Assembly (NCBI GenBank): GCA_910589485.1 | Contig: CAJUSW010000005.1 | Coordinates: forward strand, 167,191-231,190 | DNA from: an uncultured Duncaniella sp. | Lineage (GTDB): Bacteria; Bacteroidota; Bacteroidia; Bacteroidales; Muribaculaceae | DNA length: 64,000 nucleotides | Direction: 5' to 3' | Part shown: positions 45,911-54,100 of the stretch, piece after piece | Layout of the letters: every line of letters starts with the position of its first letter | Numbering within the stretch: the first letter of the stretch is position 1 | The notes under the pieces: generated by a model | What the model was told of the DNA's origin: nothing | What the model saw: only the letters and a program-made list of their open reading frames with translations | The model's database searches: none | Program-made: the position numbers and the translations under genes

Positions 45911-45927
45911 GTGACTTTTGTGGTGAC
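45911..45927 (+). repeat. Direct repeat pair at right end of element B
   Basis: GTGACTTTT then GTGGTGAC (45920-45927), continuing GTGGGTGAAAGAAAGACCGC and a hairpin to the tRNA-end repeat at 45985. It is the counterpart of 26492-26581, with the first copy shortened where the IS begins. Confidence 0.6.
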
Positions 45928-45985
45928 TTGGAGGGGTGTGGGTGAAAGAAAGACCGCTAACTCATTGAGAATTAGTGGCCTTCTG

Positions 45986-46091
45986 TGGTGCCACCAGGAA
46001 TCGAACCGGGGACACAAGGATTTTCAGTCCTTTGCTCTCAAGACCTCCAAAAGCTGTCGCTTTCGGAGGCAACCAACTGAGCTATGGCACT
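45986..46091 (-). pseudogene. tRNA-Phe copy interrupted by a 33-bp hairpin insertion
   Basis: A near-complete tRNA-Phe(GAA) sequence, 106 bp instead of 73. The acceptor 3' side, T arm, anticodon arm and the 5' third are the same as the intact gene at 56323-56395. A 33-bp insert (46039-46071) splits the D arm between TTGGT and AGAGC. The insert has 11-bp arms CCTCCAAAAGC/GCTTTCGGAGG (10 of 11 paired) and a 4-nt loop. Base 1 is A instead of G, so the first acceptor pair is lost. Not expected to make a working tRNA; it is part of the left attachment site of element C. Confidence 0.8.
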
Positions 46092-46135
46092 TTATCCTCT
46101 CAAAGAGTTGTGCTACCTCCCTATTTTATCTCTGC

Positions 46136-46155
46136 GGTTTAACTCACGGTTTAAC
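46136..46155 (+). repeat. End repeats, left side of element C
   Basis: GGTTTAAC at 46136-46143 and 46148-46155, 12-bp spacing. The matching pair lies at 56219-56238 beside the integrase. Likely arm-type sites of the C integrase. Confidence 0.65.
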
Positions 46156-46269
46156 TTGTGGGTATTCCGAGATTGGGGTTGTCAATACGTTAATTATCTT
46201 AATGTAAAGTTAGTGATTTTTGTTGAGGTGTGCAACCTCTTGATGTTAATAATGCGAGATAGCACACTT

Positions 46270-46650
46270 TTAATCAGACGTTTGTGAATCTTCGTTATCA
46301 GCGGATATTCCGTATTCTGAAATTATCTGTTCCACATCATTTTTAAGATTGGGAATGTGTCGTATGACCAAACTCCACAGAAATTCAGGTTTGACAGAAT
46401 CGTAGCCGTGTATTATTCGATTGCGAGTGTCTATTATGGCTCTTGCGTTTGGCAATGGAAAATCACGCTGAATTTTTAGTATTCTGTTTATCGCTTCTCC
46501 CATTATTTCAGCTTTTCTCTCAACCGCACTTCTGCGTAGATAGTCTTTCTCAAAAACATCATATCGCATAGGGTAATCAATAAAGTAGCTTTCCACTTCT
46601 TCGATTGCCCTCTTGACATCGTAAAGATAGACGGCTATAAATTCATCCAT
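46270..46650 (-). CDS. hepT: HepT-type (DUF86) toxin
   Basis: A 126-residue HEPN-fold protein with the R-x4-H-x-Y motif RNRIIHGY (Arg76, His81, Tyr83) and the upstream helix GEAINRIL. HepT toxins are HEPN RNases in some systems, or are inactivated by AMP addition from the partner MntA. It overlaps the MntA gene by 8 bp, with antitoxin first. As cargo near the end of element C it may stabilise the element. Confidence 0.85.
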   Translation of the reverse strand: MDEFIAVYLYDVKRAIEEVESYFIDYPMRYDVFEKDYLRRSAVERKAEIMGEAINRILKIQRDFPLPNARAIIDTRNRIIHGYDSVKPEFLWSLVIRHIPNLKNDVEQIISEYGISADNEDSQTSD

Positions 46651-46948
46651 ATATCATTTGCTTTTTCTTGTCAACCGAAGCCTTAAAAAGAGGGTTGAGG
46701 TTGCTCCCGTATTCGATTAGGTCAACGGTGCGGTTAAACAAGCGTTCCAATGCATCACGGAGGTCAAAATAGTTCTCAACGTAATCAAATGTTTCATGGT
46801 CTATTGGCTCAAAGTCCACAAGCAAGTCCACATCGCTCTGGTCGTTGAATCTATCGGTAAGGATAGAACCAAAGACAGCCAGCGACTTGACCTTATGCTT
46901 CTTGCACAAGTCTATTATGCGTTGGAGATTAAGCTCAATCAGTTTCAT
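46643..46948 (-). CDS. mntA: MntA-type nucleotidyltransferase antitoxin
   Basis: A 101-residue minimal nucleotidyltransferase from the ATG at 46948; an in-frame start at 46966 adds six residues. The motif GS-x10-DxD is present (Gly27, Ser28, Asp39, Asp41) with a later Val-Asp-Leu strand. MntA adds AMP units to HepT at the tyrosine of the R-x4-H-x-Y motif, silencing it. Gene order antitoxin-toxin with 8-bp overlap fits type VII pairs. Confidence 0.85.
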   Translation of the reverse strand: MKLIELNLQRIIDLCKKHKVKSLAVFGSILTDRFNDQSDVDLLVDFEPIDHETFDYVENYFDLRDALERLFNRTVDLIEYGSNLNPLFKASVDKKKQMIYG

Positions 46949-47178
46949 ATCTGCAAATATAGGCATTTCCTTTGAGATATAAACGCTTGACTATCAGAAA
47001 TCGTTGAAAAACGGTTGTTTTTGCTTATTCTCAATAGACGGTACATTTTCTGAATCCACCCTATAAAACTGAAAATTATTGAAAAATACACTCAATCGGA
47101 TAATTCAAATAACTCAATATTTTGAGGATTAACTTGAATGAGGGCATCATTAGTATCCTACAAAAATTTTAGTGGACA

Positions 47179-47640
47179 CTAATGATTCCGTATGCCAAAA
47201 ATCAGGATTGCTCCATATTCATAAAGACACAATGTATCGCGGGACAACTCCACCACATATTTTTGATTCTGTGGAAAACCGTTCTTAATTTCAACGTCAG
47301 TGTAATAGCCATATAGTGTCAGAATATTGGTTGTGGTGTCAAATTGATAATGTCCTTGTCGTACTGTATTCTCCATTTCAGGAGAATCATAATCTTTGAC
47401 TCTCACTACTGAATATTTACCCTTGTTAGTTAACGTTAGATTGTCTATTGGGTCATAAAGATGGCCGGAGAGCGTCCAAGAGCCCAACAGACGATCCACA
47501 GATATGCCGAGTTTTACGGCATTTCTATAACTCAGCCATTCAACATATAATTGTTTGTTGGTAATATCATTGTCAGGTTGTGGTTTTGTGACACAAGCGA
47601 CTGAAAACAATGCGAATATGAAGCATATCAACTTTTTCAT
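47179..47640 (-). CDS. Lipoprotein with lipocalin-like domain
   Basis: A 153-residue protein with a short signal and lipobox (FALFSVAC, Cys16). The domain begins LLGSWTLSGHLYDPIDNLTL and shows alternating beta strands with the NKGKYSVV turn, as in small Bacteroidetes lipocalin-like proteins. It resembles the protein encoded at 48552, which has the same GEW/LTF...NGEYY pattern. AT-rich cargo of element C. Function unknown. Confidence 0.62.
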   Translation of the reverse strand: MKKLICFIFALFSVACVTKPQPDNDITNKQLYVEWLSYRNAVKLGISVDRLLGSWTLSGHLYDPIDNLTLTNKGKYSVVRVKDYDSPEMENTVRQGHYQFDTTTNILTLYGYYTDVEIKNGFPQNQKYVVELSRDTLCLYEYGAILIFGIRNH

Positions 47641-47713
47641 TTTGATTTATTTTGAGAAGTACATTTTTGAAATTCTCCCTCTAAAGAGAAAAATTTTCAA
47701 AAAATGTACCGTG

Positions 47714-48481
47714 TTATTTTAAGTCGTTTCCTGAAAATGAAATTGTATAAAGTTCTTTGCCGTACTGATTCTTAAAGATATAGTTGAGTTTGTAACCATG
47801 TGAGATTATCTCGTTTATAAAGGGGTGAAATGAAGCCTTAAATCCTGAGCTATTCATTGCTTGTTTTTGAGCATCAACTGTTTCAGAGGTTATCAGACTT
47901 TCATCAATATCTATGGTATATTGATATTCATAGTTCGCTGATTTATCATCAACATATCCTCCAACCCAGTTCAATCCATATCCCATTTCAATAGGCAGTG
48001 AAGCACTCTCTATCTGTTGGCGCATTAGTTCTAAAAAGCCACCACTATATAATTCACCTGCGTTGATTTTCTTTCTTAATTCTACAATCTCATTATATGG
48101 AATCTGCCCCTCTTTTACTTTGTCATTTTGGGAATGGTATCTAAAGCCATATCCCACCTTGTACTTATCTATAAGAGAAGAAAAAGAGCTTGAAGAAAGA
48201 GATGTGACTATTGTCGCTTTTGTGTTTTCATCAAAACCGTTTATCCACATATTGTCATTTACTTCATCTGCAACCTCAAAGTCATAAACAATAAGCCATT
48301 TATCATCATCGAGAAAAATATCCGTTATTTTGATTCCAGGGACATAGTCCATGGGTAGATTCATATTGGATTTTGTATCTTTGATTATCTCTTTTAACTC
48401 AGCTTTTGTTGAATTGCCAGAGCAACTTGCACAGAGCATTAAGCTCAATATTACGAAAAGTATGTTTCTAAGTTTATCCAT
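47714..48481 (-). CDS. Lipoprotein of unknown function
   Basis: A 255-residue protein from the ATG at 48481 with a clear lipobox (LSLMLCASC, Cys20). A start further upstream at 48526 would bury the signal. The mature part is mixed alpha/beta with a Trp-rich middle (GYGLNWVGGYVDD). I do not recognise a family. Same direction as the neighbouring lipoprotein genes, so probably one surface-associated cluster. Confidence 0.62.
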   Translation of the reverse strand: MDKLRNILFVILSLMLCASCSGNSTKAELKEIIKDTKSNMNLPMDYVPGIKITDIFLDDDKWLIVYDFEVADEVNDNMWINGFDENTKATIVTSLSSSSFSSLIDKYKVGYGFRYHSQNDKVKEGQIPYNEIVELRKKINAGELYSGGFLELMRQQIESASLPIEMGYGLNWVGGYVDDKSANYEYQYTIDIDESLITSETVDAQKQAMNSSGFKASFHPFINEIISHGYKLNYIFKNQYGKELYTISFSGNDLK

Positions 48482-48551
48482 ATCAATGTTTTTCTTAAAT
48501 ATACTATTTATTTGCGAGATAGACAATTTTTGTAAACTATGCTAAATAGGA

Positions 48552-49013
48552 TTACTTTTTACGAACATAAATATAGGTAGGTTGTAAACCGTCACCATAT
48601 TGAGCTTCTATTTCTTGACCGTTTTCTGATGTATGAAATATATACTCTGATAATCTTACCATAATCGTGTCTTTTGTTATATTGAGAATCTTGTAGCGTT
48701 CCTCATAAAAGCCATGATGATATAGAATAAGAGAATCAGGCTCTATATATTCGTAATTCCAAGCTACACCCTCTTGATTAGAATTATAGTATTCGCCATT
48801 CCTCTCAAATGTCAATGTGTGACCGTTGTGGCCGTCTTCGCTATCTACCTTTTCCCATTCTCCATATAAAACGTATTCAGGCTTATGGTCGTTGTAACAT
48901 GAACGGCAGAACAATGTCAGGATTCCCACGATAACCAATGCTCCAATCACGACGTATATAAATTGAATAACGGTCATAGAATGAGAAATTATTAGTTTAA
49001 TAGTCTTTCTCAT
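48552..49013 (-). CDS. Membrane-anchored lipocalin-like protein
   Basis: A 153-residue protein with one N-terminal helix (FIYVVIGALVIVGILTLFC) and a beta-rich domain: YGEWEKVDSEDGHNGHTL, then FERNGEYYN and later strands. The pattern resembles the lipoprotein at 47179. Its start overlaps the end of the next upstream gene by 17 bp. Probably anchored in the inner membrane facing the periplasm, or a lipoprotein-like relative with a lost lipobox. Function unknown. Confidence 0.6.
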   Translation of the reverse strand: MRKTIKLIISHSMTVIQFIYVVIGALVIVGILTLFCRSCYNDHKPEYVLYGEWEKVDSEDGHNGHTLTFERNGEYYNSNQEGVAWNYEYIEPDSLILYHHGFYEERYKILNITKDTIMVRLSEYIFHTSENGQEIEAQYGDGLQPTYIYVRKK

Positions 49014-49863
49014 TTTTAGTTATTTCTTTAATGGGATTCTTGTCAAATGGCAAACGCCTAATTTGAGATATTATATTATAATCTCGTTCAAAAAAATAGC
49101 CGTTTTTATACTTTTTCACTTCTGATGTATTAACAGACATAAGGTCATATAGTCTATATGACCGATATTTATTACCATATCTATCTTCATTATGACTATA
49201 CAAGGATATATAAATTTGCACATTAGAATTGGGAGAGTTTGCTTTTAATGTGTTATACATATCATCTACAACTTCTACTATATTTAATTTACCCCAATCG
49301 ACTTCATTAAAGCCAACGATTCCCACTGTAAATTGAGGAATTGTTACTATCATTAAATCCTTATCAAGTTCAATGGTATATAATGAAGTCTTTTTCTGCT
49401 GAATAAATTCTTGTGTTTTTATGGATATAGTGTTATAAAGATTGCTAATTAGAGGATTGCTGATATATCCACACCACACTATTACCAAACTTATTAAAAT
49501 AGGATTAATGAGTTTGATATTGAACGATTTAGAAATTAGCGGAGTATGTTTAATAATCCATTGTTGTTTAATATGGAAACAAATGTATGATACAATAACC
49601 AAAGCAATGCTAATTACAATAAAAGGGGTAATTATAAGAACCATACTATCATGTAATGGGGCATTTACAGCAACTATAAAGCCTAAACTATAAAAGAAGA
49701 TAAGCCCAATAGTAATATTAAGTTGCTTAGAGATTAACGGAAACTTAATTGCATTGTTAATTGGATTTGCATAGTATAAAGTTGCCCTTAATATGTCATA
49801 GCTCAATATAGATAGACAGCAGTATGCAACTATTATTGTAAATATATACAGATATTGAATCAT
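48997..49863 (-). CDS. Four-helix membrane protein with soluble C-terminal domain
   Basis: A 288-residue protein with four hydrophobic helices in the first 145 residues (about 3-24, 48-68, 73-95 and 120-137) and a soluble C-terminal half of mixed strands. It is probably an inner-membrane protein. It overlaps the lipocalin-like gene by 17 bp, so the two are likely cotranslated. No known family recognised; very AT-rich compared with the rest of the window. Confidence 0.6.
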   Translation of the reverse strand: MIQYLYIFTIIVAYCCLSILSYDILRATLYYANPINNAIKFPLISKQLNITIGLIFFYSLGFIVAVNAPLHDSMVLIITPFIVISIALVIVSYICFHIKQQWIIKHTPLISKSFNIKLINPILISLVIVWCGYISNPLISNLYNTISIKTQEFIQQKKTSLYTIELDKDLMIVTIPQFTVGIVGFNEVDWGKLNIVEVVDDMYNTLKANSPNSNVQIYISLYSHNEDRYGNKYRSYRLYDLMSVNTSEVKKYKNGYFFERDYNIISQIRRLPFDKNPIKEITKNEKDY

Positions 49864-50300
49864 GTTTATTCGTTGTTACATAATCCTCTCTGCAACACTT
49901 ACATTTAGACATGAAAAAAGGTGTGAGGATTATATCTTGTTCTATCCAATCATCAGGCTCTCGCATTGCCTATTCCACGGATAAAACAATAGCCCCACAC
50001 CGATTTTGCTATATAATCTACCGTTGACGGCAGGGTATAAGCAATCAGTGCAGGTGCTATTGCCAACCTTATCTTCGTGGAATTTCAAATTTGCGAGATT
50101 TGATGATTGAAGATAAAATTTCAATAACACCTTTCGTTATTTATGTTGATTCAAACAAGCCAACTCTTCGGCTCTGTGAATCAGGTGCAAAGATAAGAAA
50201 AAATGTTATTGGTGGGGCTATCCATGCCTATGTTTTTAAGCATGGAAAAAGAATCAGGACACCTGAAACAAAGTGTTCAGATGCCCTGAGTTAAGGACTT
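49864..50300. other. Gene-free region with inverted repeat
   Basis: About 440 bp. ATAATCCTC near 49880 and GAGGATTAT near 49930 form an inverted repeat with inner AACACTT/AAGGTGT pairing. It may end the small membrane gene transcript or be a leader structure of the four-helix protein gene. A 67-codon plus-strand frame at 50091-50294 is not convincing. Confidence 0.35.
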
Positions 50301-50447
50301 TCAGCTAATTATGCTTGTGATTAGCAACCATATAAGCCAAATAACAACGATTATAAGCGGATTGATGCAGAACAGTATAAGTCCCACAACAATACAGACC
50401 GCAAGCACACCCCTTTCTGATGCGACATCTTTATGATTCTGATTCAT
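50301..50447 (-). CDS. Small membrane peptide
   Basis: A 48-residue frame with a short polar start (MNQNHKDVASERG) and two closely spaced hydrophobic stretches (VLAVCIVVGLILFCI, then LIIVVIWLIWLLITSIIS). It lies just downstream of the DUF3871 gene, in the same direction. No family is recognised. It is too short to be listed by most gene callers but has a typical membrane-protein composition; it could be a toxin-like or regulatory small protein. Confidence 0.5.
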   Translation of the reverse strand: MNQNHKDVASERGVLAVCIVVGLILFCINPLIIVVIWLIWLLITSIIS

Positions 50448-50500
50448 TGCATAAATAATAAGGGGACACCGCAATTAAGAGTGTCCCCCATGTTTCACAT

Positions 50501-51523
50501 TTAGTTGATAAACCACGAATAACGGTCGTCGCCATGCAGGGCGGCGTTGATGCCTTGTGCCACTTCCGTAGCATTGAAAGAACGGTCGAGAAAGCTATCT
50601 ATGTAGCTACTCTTGTTTGCTCCGGTCAGGAGATTGTAGAACTTCCACATATCAATGTCAGAGCCATAAGAGCCAAAATCAGAGTCGCTGATATAGGCTT
50701 TTGCCACTGAATTGATTTGCGTGTCAGTTATCAGCAACGGTGGAATGTTGCGTTGCATCTTCTGTGGCAGAGCCTGATATAGTCGCATTTTTCCAAGTAT
50801 CTGACAAAACTGATGTTCAGACATTGTTGTGTTGCCAAGTGTCTGCATTAGATGTAGATGTTTGGCAGGGTTGTAGCGGTTGAGCATCTCCAACACACGC
50901 AGATAGAGGTCAGAAGTGTTTGAAACTTCTAACTGTTCCACGAATCCGTCAGAGGAAACACAGAGGTTGCAACACACAAGGTTTTTGAAGCCCACAAAGA
51001 TTTTAAAACGCTCCACCGACTTTTTAGAGTAGAGGTTCATGTGGTTGTAGGCACGTACACCGCCAACAGTCAGTGTGAGCTTGTTTCCCTCTACCGTTTC
51101 ATAGATAGTGGGGATTTCGATGCAGAACATCATACGCTCATAGTAAATCGTTTTGTCTGATTCCAAGAGCTGATTTGCAGGCTTGTGTATCGCTTCAGGG
51201 ATTCTCCCCTTGATTATGTGCGACACACGGATTTCAGGCTTTTCGATTGTTTCACCGTTGTAGAATGTGCTGACTGCTTCCGCTACCGTTTCGATAAATG
51301 CAGGGTGTGAGATTGTCAGCTCATTGTCTTTGCTGAACACTGGCACTATACACTCATGTTTTAGGTGCGACAGCTCCACCGCCTTTGTATTTGCTTCGAT
51401 AAACGGAAGCGTCTTTTTCTCTCTTTGCGGAATGTCTGTAATAACTTCCGCATCTGTTGCGTACTCATTGAGCCAACTGATTCTTTTAGGCACAACCGCA
51501 GGTAAAATCATTAGATTTTCCAT
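50501..51523 (-). CDS. DUF3871-family protein
   Basis: A 340-residue soluble protein matching the conserved DUF3871 group of Bacteroides mobile elements. Telltale segments are MENLMILPAVVPKRISW, the FSKDNELTISHPAFIETV block, IPEAIHKPANQLLESDKTIYY and the end NAALHGDDRYSWFIN. It occurs in integrated elements in many Bacteroidetes, but its role is not known; one view is that it helps regulate or replicate the element. It is in the same direction as the rep-like gene upstream. Confidence 0.8.
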   Translation of the reverse strand: MENLMILPAVVPKRISWLNEYATDAEVITDIPQREKKTLPFIEANTKAVELSHLKHECIVPVFSKDNELTISHPAFIETVAEAVSTFYNGETIEKPEIRVSHIIKGRIPEAIHKPANQLLESDKTIYYERMMFCIEIPTIYETVEGNKLTLTVGGVRAYNHMNLYSKKSVERFKIFVGFKNLVCCNLCVSSDGFVEQLEVSNTSDLYLRVLEMLNRYNPAKHLHLMQTLGNTTMSEHQFCQILGKMRLYQALPQKMQRNIPPLLITDTQINSVAKAYISDSDFGSYGSDIDMWKFYNLLTGANKSSYIDSFLDRSFNATEVAQGINAALHGDDRYSWFIN

Positions 51524-51769
51524 TTTGTAGCGAATTTTTAGAGGTTATTGAATATGAATTTTATCTTTATTTTCAAGTATGGAGGGGGGACTTTGAGTTT
51601 AGTGGAATCACTCTCATAGCACTCACTATAAAATTTAGATCTGGATTTATTGAGATTTCCGGCGTAGGTGATTTATGTGGAAATACAGATTTCGAGAATA
51701 TTTAAATTTTCGGTCTTAAAATTGTCATTCGCTATTTATAAGAGATTAAAGGTGGATTTTTATGGGAAT

Positions 51770-51800
51770 AAAAAAGCCCCATATCTTGCGATACGGGGTT
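51770..51800 (-). terminator. Terminator of the winged-helix gene
   Basis: On the minus strand AACCCCGTATC pairs with GATATGGGGCT, followed by TTTTTATT. Located 23 bp past the stop of the gene at 51823. A similar hairpin follows the gene at 54101. The rest of the 51524-51822 gap holds no gene. Confidence 0.75.
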
Positions 51801-51822
51801 GTACTCATATACTTATGATTGC

Positions 51823-52728
51823 TTACATCTCAAACTTTGTTGTGCTTTTATTTGGGTCTGAGGTCACTATTCCATTTGTCAAAACCTTAACAAAGTAATT
51901 TAAGCTATCAACTTTATCAGGGAGTTTGGGGATTCTTTTTTCTAATTGTTTTGTCACAGAATACTGTTCTGTTATCGAGTCGTTTCCTTGCTTTAGAAGT
52001 TCTGATTCCAAATATGGATATTTTACGGCGATACGGCCTATGTATTTGGAATTATAAGGGGGAACTTCAACTCCTTTAGAGGAACAATGATTAAGGATTG
52101 AATTATAGATGTCTTTGTATAAATCAGGCGTACCCGCCGGATATATGTAACTGTTACCCTTGTCGAAATATGAAAGATTTATGCGGTAACAGCCTTTTTC
52201 ATGGATTATATATCCTAAGTCGATGCACTTCTTCATATAATTCTGAATTGTACAATATGATAAACCAATTCGTTTTTCAATCTCCCTTAAACTGAATTTT
52301 GTAATATTTGTGTTGTTGAGGCATAAGCATTTTATAAGAAGAATGAATCCTTTGATGTCGTGTTGTGTTTTCTTTGAATACCCTTCAATTTCAAAATCAA
52401 GGAAGTCGCTATCCACCATTATAAAATTCATCGCAGGAAAGGTAACTTTGTAATAATTCTTTGTCTTTGGCTTCCCTGATTCTTTCCCTATATATCTACG
52501 GTCAATGCTCAGATAGTCACTATTATCTGCAACCTTATGGAGATGATTGCTTATGGTTTCAGCATCATATCCGGATAAATTGGAAAGAGTTTCCAGCAAT
52601 ACATTAGATTCGCCGGTGATGAAATCGGACTTAAAAAGTAATAGTAGATATGACATGGCTTCTTTATTGTTCAATTTAGAAGCTAAATCAATAGGAAATA
52701 CTCTGTAATATTCAGCATTGACAGACAT
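51823..52728 (-). CDS. Winged-helix protein, possible replication initiator
   Basis: A 301-residue protein with two winged-helix-like parts. The first (about 15-75) has LETLSNLSGYDAETISNHLHKV; the second (about 135-195) has FSLREIEKRIGLSYCTIQNYMKKCIDLGYI. The overall size and double HTH resemble Rep proteins of plasmids and integrative elements. The gap before it (52729-52930) has a GAATCTCG/CGAGATTC hairpin that could be a regulatory or binding site. A transcriptional regulator is the alternative. Confidence 0.55.
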   Translation of the reverse strand: MSVNAEYYRVFPIDLASKLNNKEAMSYLLLLFKSDFITGESNVLLETLSNLSGYDAETISNHLHKVADNSDYLSIDRRYIGKESGKPKTKNYYKVTFPAMNFIMVDSDFLDFEIEGYSKKTQHDIKGFILLIKCLCLNNTNITKFSLREIEKRIGLSYCTIQNYMKKCIDLGYIIHEKGCYRINLSYFDKGNSYIYPAGTPDLYKDIYNSILNHCSSKGVEVPPYNSKYIGRIAVKYPYLESELLKQGNDSITEQYSVTKQLEKRIPKLPDKVDSLNYFVKVLTNGIVTSDPNKSTTKFEM

Positions 52729-52930
52729 AAATTCTGTTAGTTTTATAGAATCTCGACCGTTAGGCGAGATTCCTTTAAAGTAGTTGTTAGTATATAGTTA
52801 ATAGTATGTCACGGTTTTTTATATCAACCAATCCCTGAAAATCATATCACCGCAGAAGTCCGGCCTAATCTCGCGGTTTTATTGACTTTCAAGGATTGTC
52901 GAGGGGTGAAAAGCTGTTTCAGGCTACCTC

Positions 52931-53872
52931 TTACTGATTTTCCTCATATTTAGCCCATACAGCATGGAGTGCGTCTGTATATCCCTTGATTTCCATAGAG
53001 TGACCTTTTTCCGGAGTAAAATGGGCTTCCCATGTGTCATTGTCAATCAGTCCTATTACGGCTATTAGAGTGTTGAAATCCTTGTCTTTCTCGACATAGA
53101 ATTTTTTCAGTGCAGCCCCTAATCGTCCGTTGCATCGGTCTGAGGTGAGTGTCTTGTTTTCTTTAATAGCCTCGTAAACTCTATCTCCCATGCTTGTTGT
53201 CTCCGGAGAGAGTTGAAGATTGCGAAAATCCGCTACTGTTTTGTAGCCTAATTGCAATCCCTTGATTTGTGTCGCACGGATTGTTATGGTAGGTAGGGTA
53301 TAGATTGAATAGAAGAAAGCATCATCTTCTTTGTTTTGTTCGCATTGCTTGATTATATGGTCAACTTCGTTGCTCTGTGTCGAGATACCGGAGTGGGTGA
53401 AATCCTGATTTTTCCACGTCTTGCCATTGTTGCGTAGAGCCACGTAGGAGAGAATATCCATGTTATCCGGAATTGCTACCTCTGAATAAGTCGGCCTGGT
53501 GTTGCATAGTTCGCCGATTAGCATTGCGAGGGTGCGATGCTGACCGTCTATGCAGACACCGTCATAGAGTGCATAGTCCTCGGCCTTTACAACTTCCGTC
53601 TTGATGTCGAAGTTGGAAATGGTTGCTTCCCCTTGGCCGCTTCTGCGTGTTACTGTAACTTTGAACAGCTCTCTGCCACCGAGCTTTACGATTGCCTTAT
53701 CCATAGGCAGATACTCGATAGGCATTGTGGGAATGTAGCCGTGAGTGCTGATTTTCTGATAGGCTTCCTTGATGTTAGTTTTGTCGATTTTCTGACGGTT
53801 GCCCTCGATAAAGAGCAGATTACGTTTTACCATAGCGTTCTCGTTTGAGTTATTAGATGTTGAAGTTGTCAT
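52931..53872 (-). CDS. DGQHR/ParB-nuclease-like protein
   Basis: A 313-residue protein with the sequence GVCIDGQHRTLAMLIGE (about 108-125), the DGQHR signature of the ParB/DndB-like fold. Other parts include YLPMDKAIVKLGG and a helical C-terminal half. Such domains occur in phosphorothioation regulators (DndB), ParB-like ATPases and mobile-element proteins. No dnd genes are near, so a DNA-binding or partition-like role in element C is more likely. A -7 box TAATTTTG lies upstream (53958-53965, minus). Confidence 0.65.
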   Translation of the reverse strand: MTTSTSNNSNENAMVKRNLLFIEGNRQKIDKTNIKEAYQKISTHGYIPTMPIEYLPMDKAIVKLGGRELFKVTVTRRSGQGEATISNFDIKTEVVKAEDYALYDGVCIDGQHRTLAMLIGELCNTRPTYSEVAIPDNMDILSYVALRNNGKTWKNQDFTHSGISTQSNEVDHIIKQCEQNKEDDAFFYSIYTLPTITIRATQIKGLQLGYKTVADFRNLQLSPETTSMGDRVYEAIKENKTLTSDRCNGRLGAALKKFYVEKDKDFNTLIAVIGLIDNDTWEAHFTPEKGHSMEIKGYTDALHAVWAKYEENQ

Positions 53873-54043
53873 GGTTTTCTACGCTTCACCTATACAGCAT
53901 TAGGTTTTAATGTTTGTAATTTTTGATTTATGCAACCGTTGTGTTTCGATTACGATGCAAAATTACTGCGGATTAAGAGGGGCTTTAGAGAGTAAAAATC
54001 AGGTTGAATTCTACTCCCCTGAAATTGCGATAGCCATAAAATG

Positions 54044-54080
54044 AGAAAAGCCCCATATCTCGATTGGAGAAATGGAGCTT
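54044..54080 (-). terminator. Terminator of the hypothetical gene at 54101
   Basis: On the minus strand AAGCTCCATTTCTC pairs imperfectly with GAGATATGGGGCTT, then TTCTC follows. 21 bp past the stop. Same family of hairpin as at 51770. Confidence 0.65.
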
Positions 54081-54100
54081 GTGTAAGTGCTTGAGACGGA

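Larger units (their letters stand above)
26569..45997. mobile_element. Integrated mobilizable element B
   Basis: Bounded by GTGGTGCCACCAG at 26569-26581 and 45985-45997. Gene content from left: integrase, KAP NTPase, AlbA-type protein, RteB-like regulator, redox operon with AraC regulator, membrane protein, relaxase, MobC, DUF3408, interrupted primase, excisionase-like HTH and an ISAon1-type IS. The mobilization set is related to that of element A but runs in the opposite direction. No mating-pair formation genes are present. Confidence 0.75.

Noticed and set aside
45986..46091. A self-splicing or other intron in tRNA-Phe
   Set aside because: The insert is only 33 bp, sits in the D arm rather than the anticodon loop and lacks intron cores. 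The first acceptor pair is also broken, and an intact tRNA-Phe lies nearby.
50091..50294. 67-codon plus-strand frame in element C
   Set aside because: Against the direction of all neighbours, no family, and no promoter-like box seen.
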